This document shows positions 24,836-32,335 of a stretch of 42,424 nt of DNA, piece after piece. Every line of letters starts with the position of its first letter. Position 1 is the stretch's first letter. This DNA comes from Candidatus Segatella albertsiae (lineage in GTDB: Bacteria; Bacteroidota; Bacteroidia; Bacteroidales; Bacteroidaceae): positions 1 through 42,424 of the forward strand of contig DKCU01000019.1 of assembly GCA_002451555.1 (NCBI GenBank). The letters run 5' to 3'. A model generated the notes under the pieces. It saw nothing but the letters and a program-made list of their open reading frames with translations, had not been told where the DNA came from and searched no databases. Position numbers and translations under genes: made by a program.

Positions 24836-25441
24836 ATGATGGAATATTTATTGATATTTATCTCTGCGATATTCGTCAACAACATCGTCTTGTCGCAGTT
24901 CCTCGGTATTTGTCCATTCCTGGGCGTATCGAAGAAGATTGATACCGCCATGGGTATGGGTGGCGCCATCGCCTTTGTCTTGACTTTGGCTACCATTATC
25001 ACCTGGTTGGTTCAGAAATATGTGCTCGATCCATTCGGTTTGCAATACCTTCAGACGTTGTCGTTCATCCTCGTAATTGCAGCGTTGGTTCAGATGGTGG
25101 AGATTATCTTGAAGAAGGTGTCTCCTGCACTTTACCAGGCACTGGGAATCTTCCTGCCTTTGATTACGACCAACTGTGCAGTCCTGGGTGTGGCTATTTT
25201 GGTTATCCAAAAGGACTTCAACTTATTGGAGAGCGTGGTATATGCGTTCTCTACTGCATTGGGATTCGCATTGGCGCTCATCGTCTTTGCAGGCATTCGT
25301 GAGCAGCAAGCATTGGTTCGTATTCCTAAGGGCATGCAAGGTATGGCTATCGTGCTCGTCACAGCATCTCTCCTGAGTTTGGCGTTCATGGGCTTCTCCG
25401 GTGTCGATGGAGGTTTGAAAGCCTTGTTTGGTATCGAATAG
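24836..25441 (+). CDS. rnfA: Rnf electron transport complex subunit A
   Basis: Six-helix membrane partner of RnfE (NqrE/RnfA family). LGICPFLG (Cys26) and TTNCAVLG (Cys114) complete the shared [2Fe-2S] site. 201 residues. Two adjacent ATGs (24836, 24839) are possible starts. Last gene of the operon, followed by a palindrome-rich mosaic with a strong hairpin. Confidence 0.95.
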   Translation: MMEYLLIFISAIFVNNIVLSQFLGICPFLGVSKKIDTAMGMGGAIAFVLTLATIITWLVQKYVLDPFGLQYLQTLSFILVIAALVQMVEIILKKVSPALYQALGIFLPLITTNCAVLGVAILVIQKDFNLLESVVYAFSTALGFALALIVFAGIREQQALVRIPKGMQGMAIVLVTASLLSLAFMGFSGVDGGLKALFGIE

Positions 25442-25478
25442 ACATATTTTGGGAATAGAAAAAACACTATGATTTGTC

Positions 25479-25713
25479 GGGCTGAATGCCCAAAAGCCCC
25501 AAGCCCAGGGCAATGCCCTGGGTAATGTTTCATAAACAAAAGTCGCTCTGAAAGGGCAAAAGCATTGATAATGAATTGCTTTTGCCCTTTCAGGGCGTTT
25601 TTATAAATGGCTACTGACCTAGGGCGTTGCCCTAGGCTTGGAGCTGATTGCCCTTTCAGGGCGCATTAAATCCATGCCATCTCCCCAGGGCTTAGAACTT
25701 TTGGACTTTCAGA
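25479..25713. repeat. Mosaic of related palindromes after rnfA
   Basis: In order: GGGC-TGAAT-GCCC (25479-25491); CCCAGGGCA-A-TGCCCTGGG (25504-25522); the long hairpin 25544-25597; CCTAGGGC-GTT-GCCCTAGG (25618-25636); GCCCT-TTC-AGGGC (25650-25662); and a decayed piece 25684-25713. The first two modules, read on the minus strand, match 25618-25662 on the plus strand (palindrome, then CTTGG-GCT, then a TTCAG-centred palindrome). The same module therefore flanks the hairpin in inverted orientation, and the last piece is a third, broken copy. Resembles a REP/BIME-type or MITE-type element. Confidence 0.75.
25544..25602 (+). terminator. rnf operon terminator, GCCCTGAAAGGGC family (copy B)
   Basis: Arms 25544-25564 and 25577-25597 (21 bp, one mismatch, 12-nt loop), then TTTTTATAAA. 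Arm sequence is shared with copies A, C and D. Confidence 0.85.
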
Positions 25714-25774
25714 GGTTTTAGATGATAAGAATTCCATAATATTGTTTCTATCCTATACATTTGTATTTAAAAAG

Positions 25775-25806
25775 TTTGCACAATCTGGAAAAAAATCGTA
25801 AATTTG
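25775..25806 (+). promoter_or_regulatory. Promoter of the acylation cluster, TTTG-N20-TAAATTTG
   Basis: -33 TTTG 25775-25778 and -7 TAAATTTG 25799-25806, 20 bp apart. The leader of about 80 nt holds a 7-bp hairpin, ACTCGCT (25821-25827) with AGCGAGT (25835-25841). Confidence 0.8.
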
Positions 25807-25850
25807 CACCCGATTTGAAGACTCGCTCGAATCAAGCGAGTTCATTATCT

Positions 25851-25894
25851 AAATAGGGTAGAATTAGAAATGAAATAGGTTAGATTCATAAATG
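25851..25894 (+). repeat. 22-bp tandem duplication ending on the start codon
   Basis: Copy 1 is 25851-25872 and copy 2 is 25873-25894, each starting AAATAGG and ending AAATG. The second ATG is the CDS start (25892). The first (25870) opens a two-codon frame, ATG AAA TAG, a possible upstream mini-ORF. Confidence 0.8.
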
Positions 25895-26692
25895 AAAGTA
25901 ATATTGAAAATCGTTTTCGTTTTGTGGGCTTGCTGCTGGGTATGGGAGGTGAAAGCAGCTAGTCATCCACAAATACATGTAGCGTTATTGGGAGACTCCA
26001 ACACATTTATCGGGGGAGAAAACTGCGACAAGGATACAGGTTGGAGCAAATGGTTCAAGGAAAGATTTGCTCCTGCCTCATGTAAAAGCTACGCCCGAAG
26101 TGGTGCCACTTGGACAAACACTTCATCAACAAGAATTAATCTAACGGAATATACAGAGAAACTAGGCGACAATAACGTCATCTACAATCAAGTGCTTCGT
26201 CTTATTGAAAGCACCCAAAAAGGGAATGATGTCACGCCAGAACTGATTATCATCATGGCAGGAACCAACGATGCTTGGTTTAAGACTTCCAGACCCCAAC
26301 TCTTCTCGAAGACACCGCAGCAAGTCTTTTCGTCTCCACAAAGCATCACATCCAAGAAAGTCGGACAAGTCACTTCCTTGGCAGAATCAGTCAGGTTTTC
26401 TTGCGAGAAGTTGATGGAAGCCTTTCCCTATGCCCAAATCATATTGATTACACCCATGCAAGCTGCCAAGGCAGGTGTCACGGGGATTCGACAGGTAGGA
26501 AACATCATCGAAGAGTGTGGCAGGTACATGAGCTTGGCCACCATCCGACTGGATTATCAAGGAAGTGTCTATGCAGGTAGAGAACTGTCTGTGAAAAGAT
26601 TTACTTCCGATGGCATCCATACTAATAAGGAGGGAGCACGACGCAATGGTTATTTTATCGCCCATCAGATAGAGAGCATCTTACAATTTTAA
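25892..26692 (+). CDS. Exported SGNH/GDSL hydrolase
   Basis: 266 residues with a signal peptide (cleavage near VKAAS, residue 23). SGNH blocks: GDSN with Ser36, the oxyanion Gly in GATW (71-74), GTND with Asn126, and DGIHTN with Asp240 and His243, giving a complete Ser-Asp-His triad. Likely a periplasmic esterase, deacetylase or acyl transferase on a glycan. It heads a cluster with an MBOAT acyltransferase and two DHHW proteins and has its own consensus promoter. 106 bp separate it from the MBOAT gene, with no promoter or terminator seen between, so cotranscription is likely. Substrate unknown. Confidence 0.85.
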   Translation: MKVILKIVFVLWACCWVWEVKAASHPQIHVALLGDSNTFIGGENCDKDTGWSKWFKERFAPASCKSYARSGATWTNTSSTRINLTEYTEKLGDNNVIYNQVLRLIESTQKGNDVTPELIIIMAGTNDAWFKTSRPQLFSKTPQQVFSSPQSITSKKVGQVTSLAESVRFSCEKLMEAFPYAQIILITPMQAAKAGVTGIRQVGNIIEECGRYMSLATIRLDYQGSVYAGRELSVKRFTSDGIHTNKEGARRNGYFIAHQIESILQF

Positions 26693-26798
26693 AAATAAAG
26701 AAGATAAATAGGTAAATGATCGATAAACCTAGAGGTATAGGCATACAACACAATATAGACACAAAAGTAATTAATCAATAAAATATAAAAGTAAAGAA

Positions 26799-28241
26799 AT
26801 GGTTTTTTCCGATTTGTTTTTCATCTTCGCTTTCCTGCCAGCCTTCATGCTATGCTACCTATTGGCATATTGGGTTGACAAGAAGGTCTTCTCGTACGGC
26901 GAACACCCAGCCAATGTGCGCAATGCGATCTTGGTACTATTCTCACTGATATTCTACGCATGGGGCGAACCTGTCTATGTGTTTTTAATGCTTATCAGTG
27001 TTTTAATCAACTATTTTGCAGGATTGGGCATTGATAGTCAAAACGAGCATCGCAAGAAAGCCTTGGTAATGGGTTTGGCTTGTAATATACTCTTGCTTGG
27101 AACATTCAAGTATGCAGGCTTCTTCGCTACCACATTGAACCATATCGGCATCCCAGTGGGCATCCCTAAGATTTCATTGCCAATTGGCATTAGTTTCTAT
27201 ACCTTCCAGTCCATTTCTTACTTGATAGATGTTTATCGCAAAGAAGCACCAGCGCAAAGACGATTCATGGACTTGTTACTCTATATTTCCATGTTCCCTC
27301 AATTGATAGCGGGACCTATCGTCAGATACGACATTGTGGCATTGGAAATCAAGGAGCGCAAGGTCACCCAATATGATTTAGTAGAAGGAATCTATCGGTT
27401 CTTGATCGGTTTGGGCAAGAAGGTCATCCTCGCCAACCAATTCTCGGAGATTGCGGATCAATTCTTGGTGAATGGCTTAAACAATCTCTCTACATTTGGA
27501 GCATGGGTGGGAATCTTGGCGTTCACCCTACAGATTTTCTTCGATTTTTCTGGCTATAGCGATATGGCGATAGGTTTGGGACGTTGCCTTGGCTTTCACT
27601 TCGCAGAGAACTTCAAGCACCCATATTGTTGCACATCCATCACCGATTTCTGGCGCAAGTGGCACATGTCTTTGGGAAGTTTCTTCCGCGATTACGTCTA
27701 TATCCCTATGGGTGGCAATCGCCGTCACCAACCTCTCAACATCCTTGTCGTATGGTTCTTGACAGGTATGTGGCATGGAGCAAGCTGGAACTTCATCCTT
27801 TGGGGTATCTACTTTGGTTTTATCGTTTTATCAGAGAAATACACTTTGCTCAAGGTCAAAGATCGCATTCCTGGAATATTCCTCCATATCTACAGTCTAT
27901 TGCTAATAGTCATAGGATGGGGTATCTTCTATTTCGACGACTTCGGAAAGATGGGGCATTTCTTCAATGCCTTCGTAGGAAATGCCAAGAATCTCTACGA
28001 CTTCGCCGCTGAAAGCTCATGCTTCGACAACTTCTGGCTGTGGGCGATGGGCATTCTCTTCTGTTTGCCTGTATATGATTTTGTGGCAAAATTATATGGC
28101 AAGGTCATGCCAAAGCATACGACATTGAAAAAGAACGTTGTTCTTGTCACTCGCACCGCCATTTCGATAGTCTTGCTTGTTTTGAGCGTCGCACTCTTGG
28201 TAGGAGCGACCAACAATGCGTTCATCTATACTCGTTTTTAA
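26799..28241 (+). CDS. MBOAT-family O-acyltransferase (AlgI/DltB type)
   Basis: 480-residue polytopic membrane protein that would pass acyl (probably acetyl) groups from cytoplasmic donor to a periplasmic acceptor enzyme. MBOAT landmarks: FSLIFYAWGEP (48-58), LPIGISFYTFQSISYLID (127-144), FPQLIAGPIVR (166-176), DFSGYSDMAIGLGR (249-262), FWRKWHMSL with His289, and the catalytic His326 in TGMWHGASWNF. Standard AlgI length. The two DHHW/AlgX-like proteins downstream are the expected periplasmic partners. The next gene starts 16 bp after the stop. Confidence 0.93.
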   Translation: MVFSDLFFIFAFLPAFMLCYLLAYWVDKKVFSYGEHPANVRNAILVLFSLIFYAWGEPVYVFLMLISVLINYFAGLGIDSQNEHRKKALVMGLACNILLLGTFKYAGFFATTLNHIGIPVGIPKISLPIGISFYTFQSISYLIDVYRKEAPAQRRFMDLLLYISMFPQLIAGPIVRYDIVALEIKERKVTQYDLVEGIYRFLIGLGKKVILANQFSEIADQFLVNGLNNLSTFGAWVGILAFTLQIFFDFSGYSDMAIGLGRCLGFHFAENFKHPYCCTSITDFWRKWHMSLGSFFRDYVYIPMGGNRRHQPLNILVVWFLTGMWHGASWNFILWGIYFGFIVLSEKYTLLKVKDRIPGIFLHIYSLLLIVIGWGIFYFDDFGKMGHFFNAFVGNAKNLYDFAAESSCFDNFWLWAMGILFCLPVYDFVAKLYGKVMPKHTTLKKNVVLVTRTAISIVLLVLSVALLVGATNNAFIYTRF

Positions 28242-28257
28242 TAGGGAAAGGAAAATA

Positions 28258-29316
28258 ATGAAAATCGTCAAGAATTATCTCGCGGACTATCAGTCCAAGA
28301 ATGTTTTCAAGAAATATATATGTGGGGCAAGTGTTTGCCTCGGCCTATTCGCTACACAACCTTGTGCAGCCGAAGGAACTTCAACCTGTTACAAGACTAG
28401 GACAGGCATCATCATTTGCAAAGACAGCAATCAGGTAAGAGCCCTCGAACCTTTCACGGGAGCAGCGTCAGGCGGAACATGGTATGCCGATGCCATCAAT
28501 CACTATCGTGACACGCTGGACAGTCATGTGAGAATCTACAGCATGGTCGTTCCTACATCAGCCGGTTTGTATTGCCCTGATGAGGCAAAGGCTTGGATCC
28601 ATGATGAAGAGCCGGTGATAGACAACATCTATAAGCACCTAACAAAAGGTGTGGAAATTGTTGATGTATATCCTGTTCTCAAGCAACATCAAAAGGAGAA
28701 CATCTATTCTAGGACCGACCATCATTGGTCACCATTGGGTGCATACTATGCAGCGCAGTTGTTCGCCAAGAAAGCGGAAGTAAAGGTTCCGAACCTGAAT
28801 GACTTCGACGAACGTATCGTCCACAACTTCGTCGGCAGTATGTATCACTATTCCAAAGATATTTCGGTCAAAAATTCTCCAGAGGAGTTTGTCTATTACG
28901 TTCCCAAGGACAGCAGTTACACAACCACCTATGTAGGACACAACATGGGCAAAAATCGTACAGTGGCAAGCCTAACCGAGCCATTCACAGGTCCCTTCTT
29001 TATCAAGTACAAGGATGGTAGCAGCAGTGCCTATTGCACCTTCATGGGAGGAGATCTCCGCACGACTCACGTGAAGACAAGTCTCCAAAACGGAAGAAGG
29101 CTCATGATCATCAAGGATAGCTACGGCAATGCTTTGCCTGGTTATCTCTTTGGCTCCTTCGAAGACATCTATGTGGTCGATTTCCGCTACTTTACCAAGA
29201 ATATCGTGAAATATGTCCAAGAAAACCAGATAACAGACATCCTCTTCGCCAACAATCTGCAGCATGCTTATGCTAAATCCACAGCCAGAGGTATCACCAA
29301 CATGCTACATAAGTAA
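28258..29316 (+). CDS. DHHW-family AlgX/AlgJ-like exported protein 1
   Basis: 352 residues. N-terminal signal segment (about 18-38, YKYICGASVCLGLFATQ region), then an SGNH-like domain. RTDHHW at 152-157 (Asp154, His156 matching the D-x-H-W of AlgX) and KDSYGN with the likely nucleophile Ser288 give a full triad. Conserved YCTFMGGDLR precedes the Ser. Compared with its downstream paralogue it lacks the N-terminal ALEKREL/WFSDSEPYR module. Start ATG 28258 is preceded by GGGAAAGGAAA; an in-frame ATG at 28216 lies inside the MBOAT gene. Likely transfers an acyl group received from the MBOAT protein. Confidence 0.85.
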   Translation: MKIVKNYLADYQSKNVFKKYICGASVCLGLFATQPCAAEGTSTCYKTRTGIIICKDSNQVRALEPFTGAASGGTWYADAINHYRDTLDSHVRIYSMVVPTSAGLYCPDEAKAWIHDEEPVIDNIYKHLTKGVEIVDVYPVLKQHQKENIYSRTDHHWSPLGAYYAAQLFAKKAEVKVPNLNDFDERIVHNFVGSMYHYSKDISVKNSPEEFVYYVPKDSSYTTTYVGHNMGKNRTVASLTEPFTGPFFIKYKDGSSSAYCTFMGGDLRTTHVKTSLQNGRRLMIIKDSYGNALPGYLFGSFEDIYVVDFRYFTKNIVKYVQENQITDILFANNLQHAYAKSTARGITNMLHK

Positions 29317-29323
29317 AATAATC

Positions 29324-30859
29324 ATGAAACAGAATTATATATACATCACCTTGATGAGTATTGTCTTCTTAGGCTTTACCATCGTATTTCTCTTCTTCCC
29401 ACGCAGCACCTATTCTGCCTTGGAGAAGAGAGAGTTGGCTAAGTTTCCTGCTTTCACCATGGACAAACTGAAATCTGGTGAGTTCACCAAGAGCATCAAC
29501 TCATGGTTTAGCGACAGCGAACCTTATCGCGATGTCTTCATGTCGATGAGTATGCAGGAAAAGGAAGCCATCAGTGTATCGCTCACGGAAGAGAAAGTTA
29601 CCTTCCATGCTTCTAGCGATGGAGTGGAACAAACTGGCCCCACCGACGAAGAGTTGGAGATGGGAGAGAGAACTGTTGGCAAATACAAGAATAACATCAC
29701 CGCGGAAGAGAATGCCAAGATAGCTAACCTGGGCATCATCATCGTAGGCAAGGGCAACCAGGTTAGAGCATTGATGGCTTATGGAGGAAGCTCCAAGGGC
29801 GGTGTCGATTACGCACAGTCTGCCAATGAGTACAAGAAAGCATTCGGAGCGAATGTCAATGTCTATTGCATGGTGATTCCTACAGCAGTGGATTTCTATT
29901 GCCCTGACAAAGCCAAGGGCTGTTCAAACGAGGAGCAACCCACCATCAACAACATCTATGCTCATCTCGACAAGAACGTCCATGCCGTGGATGTCTATAC
30001 CGCTCTCGGCAAGCATGTGGCAGAGGACATCTTCCTTCGCACCGACCACCACTGGGCTCCATTGGGTGCATTCTATGCAGCACAGCAGTTCGCCAAAGTT
30101 GCCAAGGTTCCATTCAAACCGCTCTCAAGCTATGAGCGTAAGGTGGTTCATGGATATGTAGGCAGTATGTACGGATACTCACACGACATCTCCTTGAAGA
30201 ATGCACCGGAAGACTTCGTGTATTATGTGCCGAAGAACGTGAAATACGAAACATACTATACAGACTACAAGATAAACAAAAACTATGAGGTTATCGGAGA
30301 AGGCAAGCCATACAAGGGCATCTTTTTCTATAAGTACAAGGATGGAAGCGGTGGTGCCTACTGTACTTTCATGGGTGGTGACACACGTATCACACAGGTA
30401 AAGACAGGGGTGAAGAACCATCGTCGTGTCATGATTCTGAAAGATAGTTTCGGAAATGCACTGCCTGGTTATTTGTTCTATTCTTTTGAGGAAATCCATG
30501 TGGTAGATTACCGTTACTTTACCAAGAACATGAGGAAATATGTGGCAGACAACAAGATTACCGACATCTTGTTTGCCAATAATATCTTCAACGCTTACTC
30601 CAACAAGATTTGCAAGAAATACATGAGATTCCTCAACCAGAACGACCACAGCTTTTCAGCATCTACTTCTTCAAATGCAAGCTCTCCGCAAAGCAAATCA
30701 GCCAAGAAGAGCCCTAACTCTACAGAGGCTGGTGCAACATCAGTTACGACGGCAAATGCGCCGGATGCCAAGCTGGGAGATGACAAGAAACATGATAAAG
30801 CGCCAGCGGAATCTAAAGAAAAACAGGTTTTGCCAGAGAAACATGAAACGAATGAATAA
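29324..30859 (+). CDS. DHHW-family AlgX/AlgJ-like exported protein 2
   Basis: 511 residues. An uncleaved-looking N-terminal membrane helix (5-25) is followed by the family entry module (ALEKRELAKFPAF, FTKSINSWFSDSEPYRD; 32-70), a linker, and the catalytic SGNH-like domain: RTDHHW (Asp241, His243) and KDSFGN (Ser375). Strongly similar to the upstream DHHW protein from about residue 140 onward (GNQVRAL, IYAHLDKNVHAVDVY, HGYVGSMYGYS), so the two arose by duplication. The last 75 residues are low-complexity Ser/Ala/Lys/Glu, possibly a wall- or partner-binding tail. Starts 7 bp after gene 1. Confidence 0.87.
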   Translation: MKQNYIYITLMSIVFLGFTIVFLFFPRSTYSALEKRELAKFPAFTMDKLKSGEFTKSINSWFSDSEPYRDVFMSMSMQEKEAISVSLTEEKVTFHASSDGVEQTGPTDEELEMGERTVGKYKNNITAEENAKIANLGIIIVGKGNQVRALMAYGGSSKGGVDYAQSANEYKKAFGANVNVYCMVIPTAVDFYCPDKAKGCSNEEQPTINNIYAHLDKNVHAVDVYTALGKHVAEDIFLRTDHHWAPLGAFYAAQQFAKVAKVPFKPLSSYERKVVHGYVGSMYGYSHDISLKNAPEDFVYYVPKNVKYETYYTDYKINKNYEVIGEGKPYKGIFFYKYKDGSGGAYCTFMGGDTRITQVKTGVKNHRRVMILKDSFGNALPGYLFYSFEEIHVVDYRYFTKNMRKYVADNKITDILFANNIFNAYSNKICKKYMRFLNQNDHSFSASTSSNASSPQSKSAKKSPNSTEAGATSVTTANAPDAKLGDDKKHDKAPAESKEKQVLPEKHETNE

Positions 30860-30890
30860 GATGAATGAGCATCATATCATACAAGGAATC

Positions 30891-32135
30891 ATGAATATAA
30901 AAAAGCAGATGACGAGCAAGGGCATATTCCCATTGCTCGTCATTGGCTTATGTGCCATATTGGCTTCATGTAAGAAATCTACAAAGCAAACAGAATATAC
31001 GCCTTGGGGAACAGAACTGAAAGATGGCGATGAATCGACAGACTCCATCGATGCATCTGGTTCTGCCTTTTCCTTGTCAGACATCGAGAACAATGGCGAA
31101 CTCATCATGCTTACCTTGTCGGGACCAAACACTTACTACGATTACAAGGGGCTTGGATTGGGAAAGGATTACATGCTATGCGAAAAGTTTGCGAGTACGA
31201 TAGGAGTCTCTGTACGTGTCGAACTCTGCAAGGATACCTTGGACATGATCAATAAGCTGAAGAATGGCAAGGGAGACTTGATCGCTTTTCCTCTTGAGGA
31301 AGGTAAGCGAAAAGACATAGCCTATTGTGGGGCAAAGGACACCGAGCAAAAAGTGCAATGGGCTGTCAATAAGTCGAATGCAACATTAGCCGAAGCCTTG
31401 AACACTTGGTTCACACCCAACTTGTTGAAACACGTAGCATCAGAAGAGAAGCGGATTCTTGCTCAAGGACTGATAGTCCACAAAACTTATTCCCCGATGC
31501 TCAATGCCAAAGGGGGAGTCATCAGCAAGTACGACCATCTCTTCAAGAAATATGCGCCCATCGGAAGGATAGATTGGAGACTCATGGCGGCTCAATGCTT
31601 TACGGAATCAGGCTTTGATACTTATGCCAAGTCATGGGCAGGCTATTGCGGCTTGATGGCCATCATGCCTGGAACCGCCAAGGAACTCGGCATCCCAGTA
31701 TCGTCACTGACTGACCCGGAGACCAACATATCGGCTTCCGCAACTTGCATGGCTCGATTTGAGAAACAGCTACAGGATATAGGTGACCCATTCGAACGAT
31801 TGAAGTTCAAGTTGGCTTCCTACAATGCTGGTATCTGGCATATACGAGATGCCATGGCTTTGGCAAGGCAAAATGGAAAGAACCCACACCGATGGGATGA
31901 TGTGGCTGAATTTGTCCTGAAGCTGAGCGACCCCTCATATTACAAGTTACCCATCGTAAAATGCGGATATATGAGAGGCAGTGAGACCGTCAACTATGTA
32001 TCTAAGATTATGCAACGATGGTCCAACTATTGCGGTTCTGCAAGGGGTGAAACAATGGGAGAGGGAGGTTTGTCTCCAAACTTTGATCATTCAGTGCCTC
32101 AGAAGGCCACCAAGAAATACAGGTACCATATTTAA
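30891..32135 (+). CDS. MltF-like lytic transglycosylase lipoprotein, short solute-binding domain
   Basis: 414 residues. Lipoprotein signal with lipobox AILASC (Cys27). Residues about 68-175 resemble one lobe of an MltF solute-binding domain (GELIMLTLSGPNTYYDYKGL, MINKLKNGKGDLIAF, WAVNKSNATLAEALNTWF), noticeably shorter than the usual 200. Residues 210-390 are an SLT lytic transglycosylase domain: KYAPIGRIDWRLMAAQ, catalytic Glu239 in CFTESGFD, and GLMAIMPGTAKELG. It cleaves peptidoglycan glycan strands if active. The start is uncertain (ATGs at 30861, 30891 and 30909); 30891 gives the best lipoprotein signal. 31 bp after DHHW2, same strand. Confidence 0.85.
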   Translation: MNIKKQMTSKGIFPLLVIGLCAILASCKKSTKQTEYTPWGTELKDGDESTDSIDASGSAFSLSDIENNGELIMLTLSGPNTYYDYKGLGLGKDYMLCEKFASTIGVSVRVELCKDTLDMINKLKNGKGDLIAFPLEEGKRKDIAYCGAKDTEQKVQWAVNKSNATLAEALNTWFTPNLLKHVASEEKRILAQGLIVHKTYSPMLNAKGGVISKYDHLFKKYAPIGRIDWRLMAAQCFTESGFDTYAKSWAGYCGLMAIMPGTAKELGIPVSSLTDPETNISASATCMARFEKQLQDIGDPFERLKFKLASYNAGIWHIRDAMALARQNGKNPHRWDDVAEFVLKLSDPSYYKLPIVKCGYMRGSETVNYVSKIMQRWSNYCGSARGETMGEGGLSPNFDHSVPQKATKKYRYHI

Positions 32136-32173
32136 AGCGGTTGCCATGTCAAAATAGAAAGGGTACATAACTA

Positions 32174-32271
32174 TTGACAAGATTTATCCAATGAAGCAAA
32201 CTATTAGATAAATCTTGTCAATGAAGCGCAAGCTTTTTGATAAATCTTATTAATGGGATGCAAACTATTTG
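32174..32271. repeat. Degenerate 30-32-bp tandem repeat with inverted repeat
   Basis: Three related units start at 32189 (CAATGAAGC), 32219 (CAATGAAGC) and 32251 (TAATGGGATGC), two of them carrying GATAAATCTT. In addition TTGACAAGATTTAT (32174-32187) is the exact inverse of 32208-32221. Fills most of the 200-bp spacer before the alpha/beta hydrolase. Confidence 0.75.
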
Positions 32272-32298
32272 AAAAAACATTTATTTTGCCTTGCAATC

Positions 32299-32330
32299 TT
32301 TGGTATTTTCCAATATTCTTTGTAATTTCG
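32299..32330 (+). promoter_or_regulatory. Near-leaderless promoter, TTTG-N20-TAATTTCG
   Basis: -33 TTTG 32299-32302 and a one-mismatch -7 box TAATTTCG 32323-32330. The ATG at 32336 is only 5 bp beyond the -7 box, so the mRNA would have almost no leader. Confidence 0.5.
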
Positions 32331-32335
32331 CCAGC

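Noticed and set aside
25479..25713. CRISPR array
   Set aside because: Repeats are palindromic modules in both orientations with no regular unique spacers, and no cas genes are nearby.
30675..30890. Longer start for the transglycosylase
   Set aside because: Would overlap the DHHW2 tail and bury the lipoprotein signal behind an Arg-rich stretch.
32174..32271. Second CRISPR-like array
   Set aside because: Only three diverged 30-32-bp units without separate spacers; it is a degenerate tandem repeat.
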